Of a DNA stretch of 8,649 nucleotides, positions 6,865 to 8,649 are shown in pieces. Position 1 is the stretch's first letter; every line of letters begins with the position of its first letter. This stretch comes from Flavobacteriaceae bacterium. GTDB lineage: Bacteria; Bacteroidota; Bacteroidia; Flavobacteriales; Flavobacteriaceae. A program made the translations under genes and the position numbers. The stretch is from assembly GCA_018674025.1 (NCBI GenBank), contig JABHBC010000042.1, positions 1-8,649 of the forward strand, read 5' to 3'. Under the pieces are notes generated by a model, which was given only the letters and a program-made list of their open reading frames with translations, made no database searches and was not told the origin of the DNA.

Positions 6865-8649
6865 ATGAGGAATTTAATATTTTGTTTTTTTACTACCATT
6901 ACTGTTTTTTCTCAAAACGAATTAACATCAACAATTAATAATTACCTAGAAGATAATATGTCTAGATATTTATTTTTGGATTCTGATATCGATGAATTTA
7001 CTATTAATAATGAAATTAATTCTGAAAGTATGGATATGAAAATACTATACATAAATCAGACCCATAATGGTTTAAAAATTCATAATGCCATCTCGACTAT
7101 TTCAATTAAAGACAATGAAGTGTTTTATTATGCAAATAATTTCATTAGTAATATTGATGAAAAAATCAACTCTACTGAGCCGCTTATTAGTGCTAAAGCA
7201 GCTATCATAAATACAGTTAATCATTTTGATTTAGGGCAGCTAGATAGTTTGGAGGAGATAAGTAATACAGATAAAAATTTTATTTTTAGTTCTGCCGGGG
7301 TTTCTCAACATGAGATTCCAGTTAGTTTAGGATATTTTAATTTAGATGAAAATAATATCAAATTAGTTTGGGATTTAAGTATACACTCAACTAACGGAAA
7401 ATTTTGGTATAGTGTAAGAGTAGATGCATTAAATGGAAATATAATTGATAAGTCAGACTGGATTATCAATTGTAACTTTGAGCCTTCAAATTCTATTGCC
7501 TCAAATAAAATATTTGAATCTTCAAATCATCAAACAAATAATAAGTCTTTTTTAAATGATGGCTCTCAGTATAATGTTTTTGCATTACCAGCAGAAAGTC
7601 CTATTCATGGGCCTAGACAACTTTTATTAGAACCATCAAATGATTTAGCTTCACCATATGGATGGCATGATACTGATGGTGTTGACGGTCCTGAGTACAC
7701 AATCACTAGAGGAAATAATGTTTGGGCCAGAGAGGATATTGATGGACAAGGTGGTCAAGGATATTCTCCAGATGGAACCACTGAACTAAATTTTGATTTT
7801 GAATTAGATTTTGATCAAGATCCTATTGGATATCAAAACGCTTCACTTACAAATCTTTTTTACATTAACAACATGATGCATGACATTTGGTATCAATATG
7901 GTTTTGATGAAGAAAGTGGAAATTTTCAAGAAAATAATTATGGAAATTCTAGCTCACCTTGGGGAAGTGGAGATTCAGTCACTGCTGATGGTCAAGATGG
8001 TGATGGAATGAATAATGCTAGTTTTGGAACTCCCCCCGATGGAGGAAATCCAACAATGACAATGTATTTATGGAACGGACCCTCTGGCGAACCACTAACT
8101 ATTAATAACGGTTCTATGGCAGGTTCCTATTCAGCTATACCTGCTGGTTTTGGAGTTGGCCTCCCAAGTGAAAACCCATTAACTGCTGAGCTTGCTCTTG
8201 TAACGGACTCACCAGTTATTAATGGAGACTCATACGATGCTTGTCAAAGTATAACAAACGGAAGTGAAATTGCTGGAAAAATTGCAGTTATAAGAAGAGG
8301 TACCTGTGAATTTGGATTTAAAATTCTTGCTGCCCAAGCTCAAGGAGCGATAGGTGTTATAATGGTAAACAATGTCCCTGGTGGGGCAATTTCAATGGGT
8401 GAAGGAGCTGATGATGCTAGTAATACACCACCATCAGTAATGGTATCTCAAGAGATTGGAGAAGGTATTATTTCTGAATTACTTTCAGGAGAATCTATAA
8501 GTGCTTCGTTATTGGACACTTCTGGATTTGATGTTGATGGCAGCTTTGATAACGGAATTGTAGCACATGAATATGGTCACGGAATATCAAATAGACTTAC
8601 TGCGGGAGCATCTACTACAAATTGTTTGCAAAACGCAGAACAAATGGGA
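6865..8649 (+). CDS. Secreted M36 (fungalysin-like) zinc metallopeptidase with PA domain, C-terminus missing
   Basis: First 595 codons of an exported endopeptidase. Translation from ATG 6865 gives MRNLIFCFFTTITVFSQ, a short signal peptide with cleavage near S16; the only Cys in it (C7) is within the hydrophobic core, so it is not an obvious lipoprotein. Residues about 20-190 look like the fungalysin/thermolysin propeptide (VWDLSIHS...VRVDALNGNIIDKSDW near 168-195), which normally inhibits the enzyme until processed. The catalytic part begins near NNMMHDIWYQYGF (335-347) and NFQENNYG. A protease-associated domain is inserted at about 440-545 (AGKIAVIRRGTCEFGFK...GAIGVIMVNN). The zinc motif HEYGH is at 568-572 (H568, E569, H572); the third zinc ligand lies beyond the edge. 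In Flavobacteriia such enzymes often carry a C-terminal type IX secretion domain, which cannot be checked here. Likely role: protein degradation outside the cell for nutrient uptake. Confidence 0.93.
   Translation, partial: MRNLIFCFFTTITVFSQNELTSTINNYLEDNMSRYLFLDSDIDEFTINNEINSESMDMKILYINQTHNGLKIHNAISTISIKDNEVFYYANNFISNIDEKINSTEPLISAKAAIINTVNHFDLGQLDSLEEISNTDKNFIFSSAGVSQHEIPVSLGYFNLDENNIKLVWDLSIHSTNGKFWYSVRVDALNGNIIDKSDWIINCNFEPSNSIASNKIFESSNHQTNNKSFLNDGSQYNVFALPAESPIHGPRQLLLEPSNDLASPYGWHDTDGVDGPEYTITRGNNVWAREDIDGQGGQGYSPDGTTELNFDFELDFDQDPIGYQNASLTNLFYINNMMHDIWYQYGFDEESGNFQENNYGNSSSPWGSGDSVTADGQDGDGMNNASFGTPPDGGNPTMTMYLWNGPSGEPLTINNGSMAGSYSAIPAGFGVGLPSENPLTAELALVTDSPVINGDSYDACQSITNGSEIAGKIAVIRRGTCEFGFKILAAQAQGAIGVIMVNNVPGGAISMGEGADDASNTPPSVMVSQEIGEGIISELLSGESISASLLDTSGFDVDGSFDNGIVAHEYGHGISNRLTAGASTTNCLQNAEQMG

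Noticed and set aside
1..8649. Search for CRISPR arrays, tRNA or rRNA genes, insertion sequences, attachment sites, toxin-antitoxin or defence cassettes
   Set aside because: Coding density is high with gaps no longer than 154 bp; no repeat arrays, transposase motifs, tRNA-like arms or defence domains were seen by eye.

Overview
The window looks like part of a low-GC Bacteroidetes chromosome, most likely a marine flavobacterium. The reasons are strongly AT-rich DNA, a compact ~580-residue Dxs with a GDAS motif, a Bacteroidetes-type porin with an FGSSADLG motif, a secreted M36 peptidase with a short signal peptide ending in FSQ, mostly A-rich leaders without Shine-Dalgarno sites, and a TTG / TAnnTTTG-like promoter. 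This assignment is inference from family features; no database search was possible.

From left to right: (1) positions 1-2021, minus strand, hold a two-gene phosphate-uptake operon. A signal-peptide-bearing outer-membrane porin is followed after 11 bp by an inorganic phosphate transporter (PiT family) that runs off the left edge. (2) The 116-bp divergent gap 2022-2137 holds a promoter-like element and, directly upstream of it, a perfect direct repeat that reads TTAACA-N5-TTAACA toward the porin. This is the layout of a Pho box. (3) Positions 2138-3466, plus strand, encode a dGTP triphosphohydrolase (dgt). (4) Positions 3463-5211, minus strand, encode 1-deoxy-D-xylulose-5-phosphate synthase (dxs). 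It overlaps the dgt stop codon tail to tail and apparently starts at TTG. (5) The divergent gap 5212-5365 contains an inverted repeat and a promoter-like motif. (6) Positions 5366-6805, plus strand, encode an EthA-like flavin-dependent (Baeyer-Villiger type) monooxygenase. (7) Positions 6865-8649, plus strand, encode a secreted fungalysin-like M36 metallopeptidase with a protease-associated domain insert, cut by the right edge just after its HEYGH zinc motif.

Functionally, the porin, PiT and putative Pho box form a coherent phosphate-acquisition unit: outer-membrane entry, inner-membrane transport and phosphate-starvation control. dgt (nucleotide pool control) and dxs (first step of the MEP isoprenoid pathway) are ordinary housekeeping genes. 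The monooxygenase and the peptidase share a near-identical 16-bp upstream motif at the same distance from a TTG, which may mean common control or simply the same promoter class. I see no mobile element, CRISPR array, RNA gene or defence-like cassette, and no clear undescribed multi-gene system. The most interesting signals are in the non-coding gaps.
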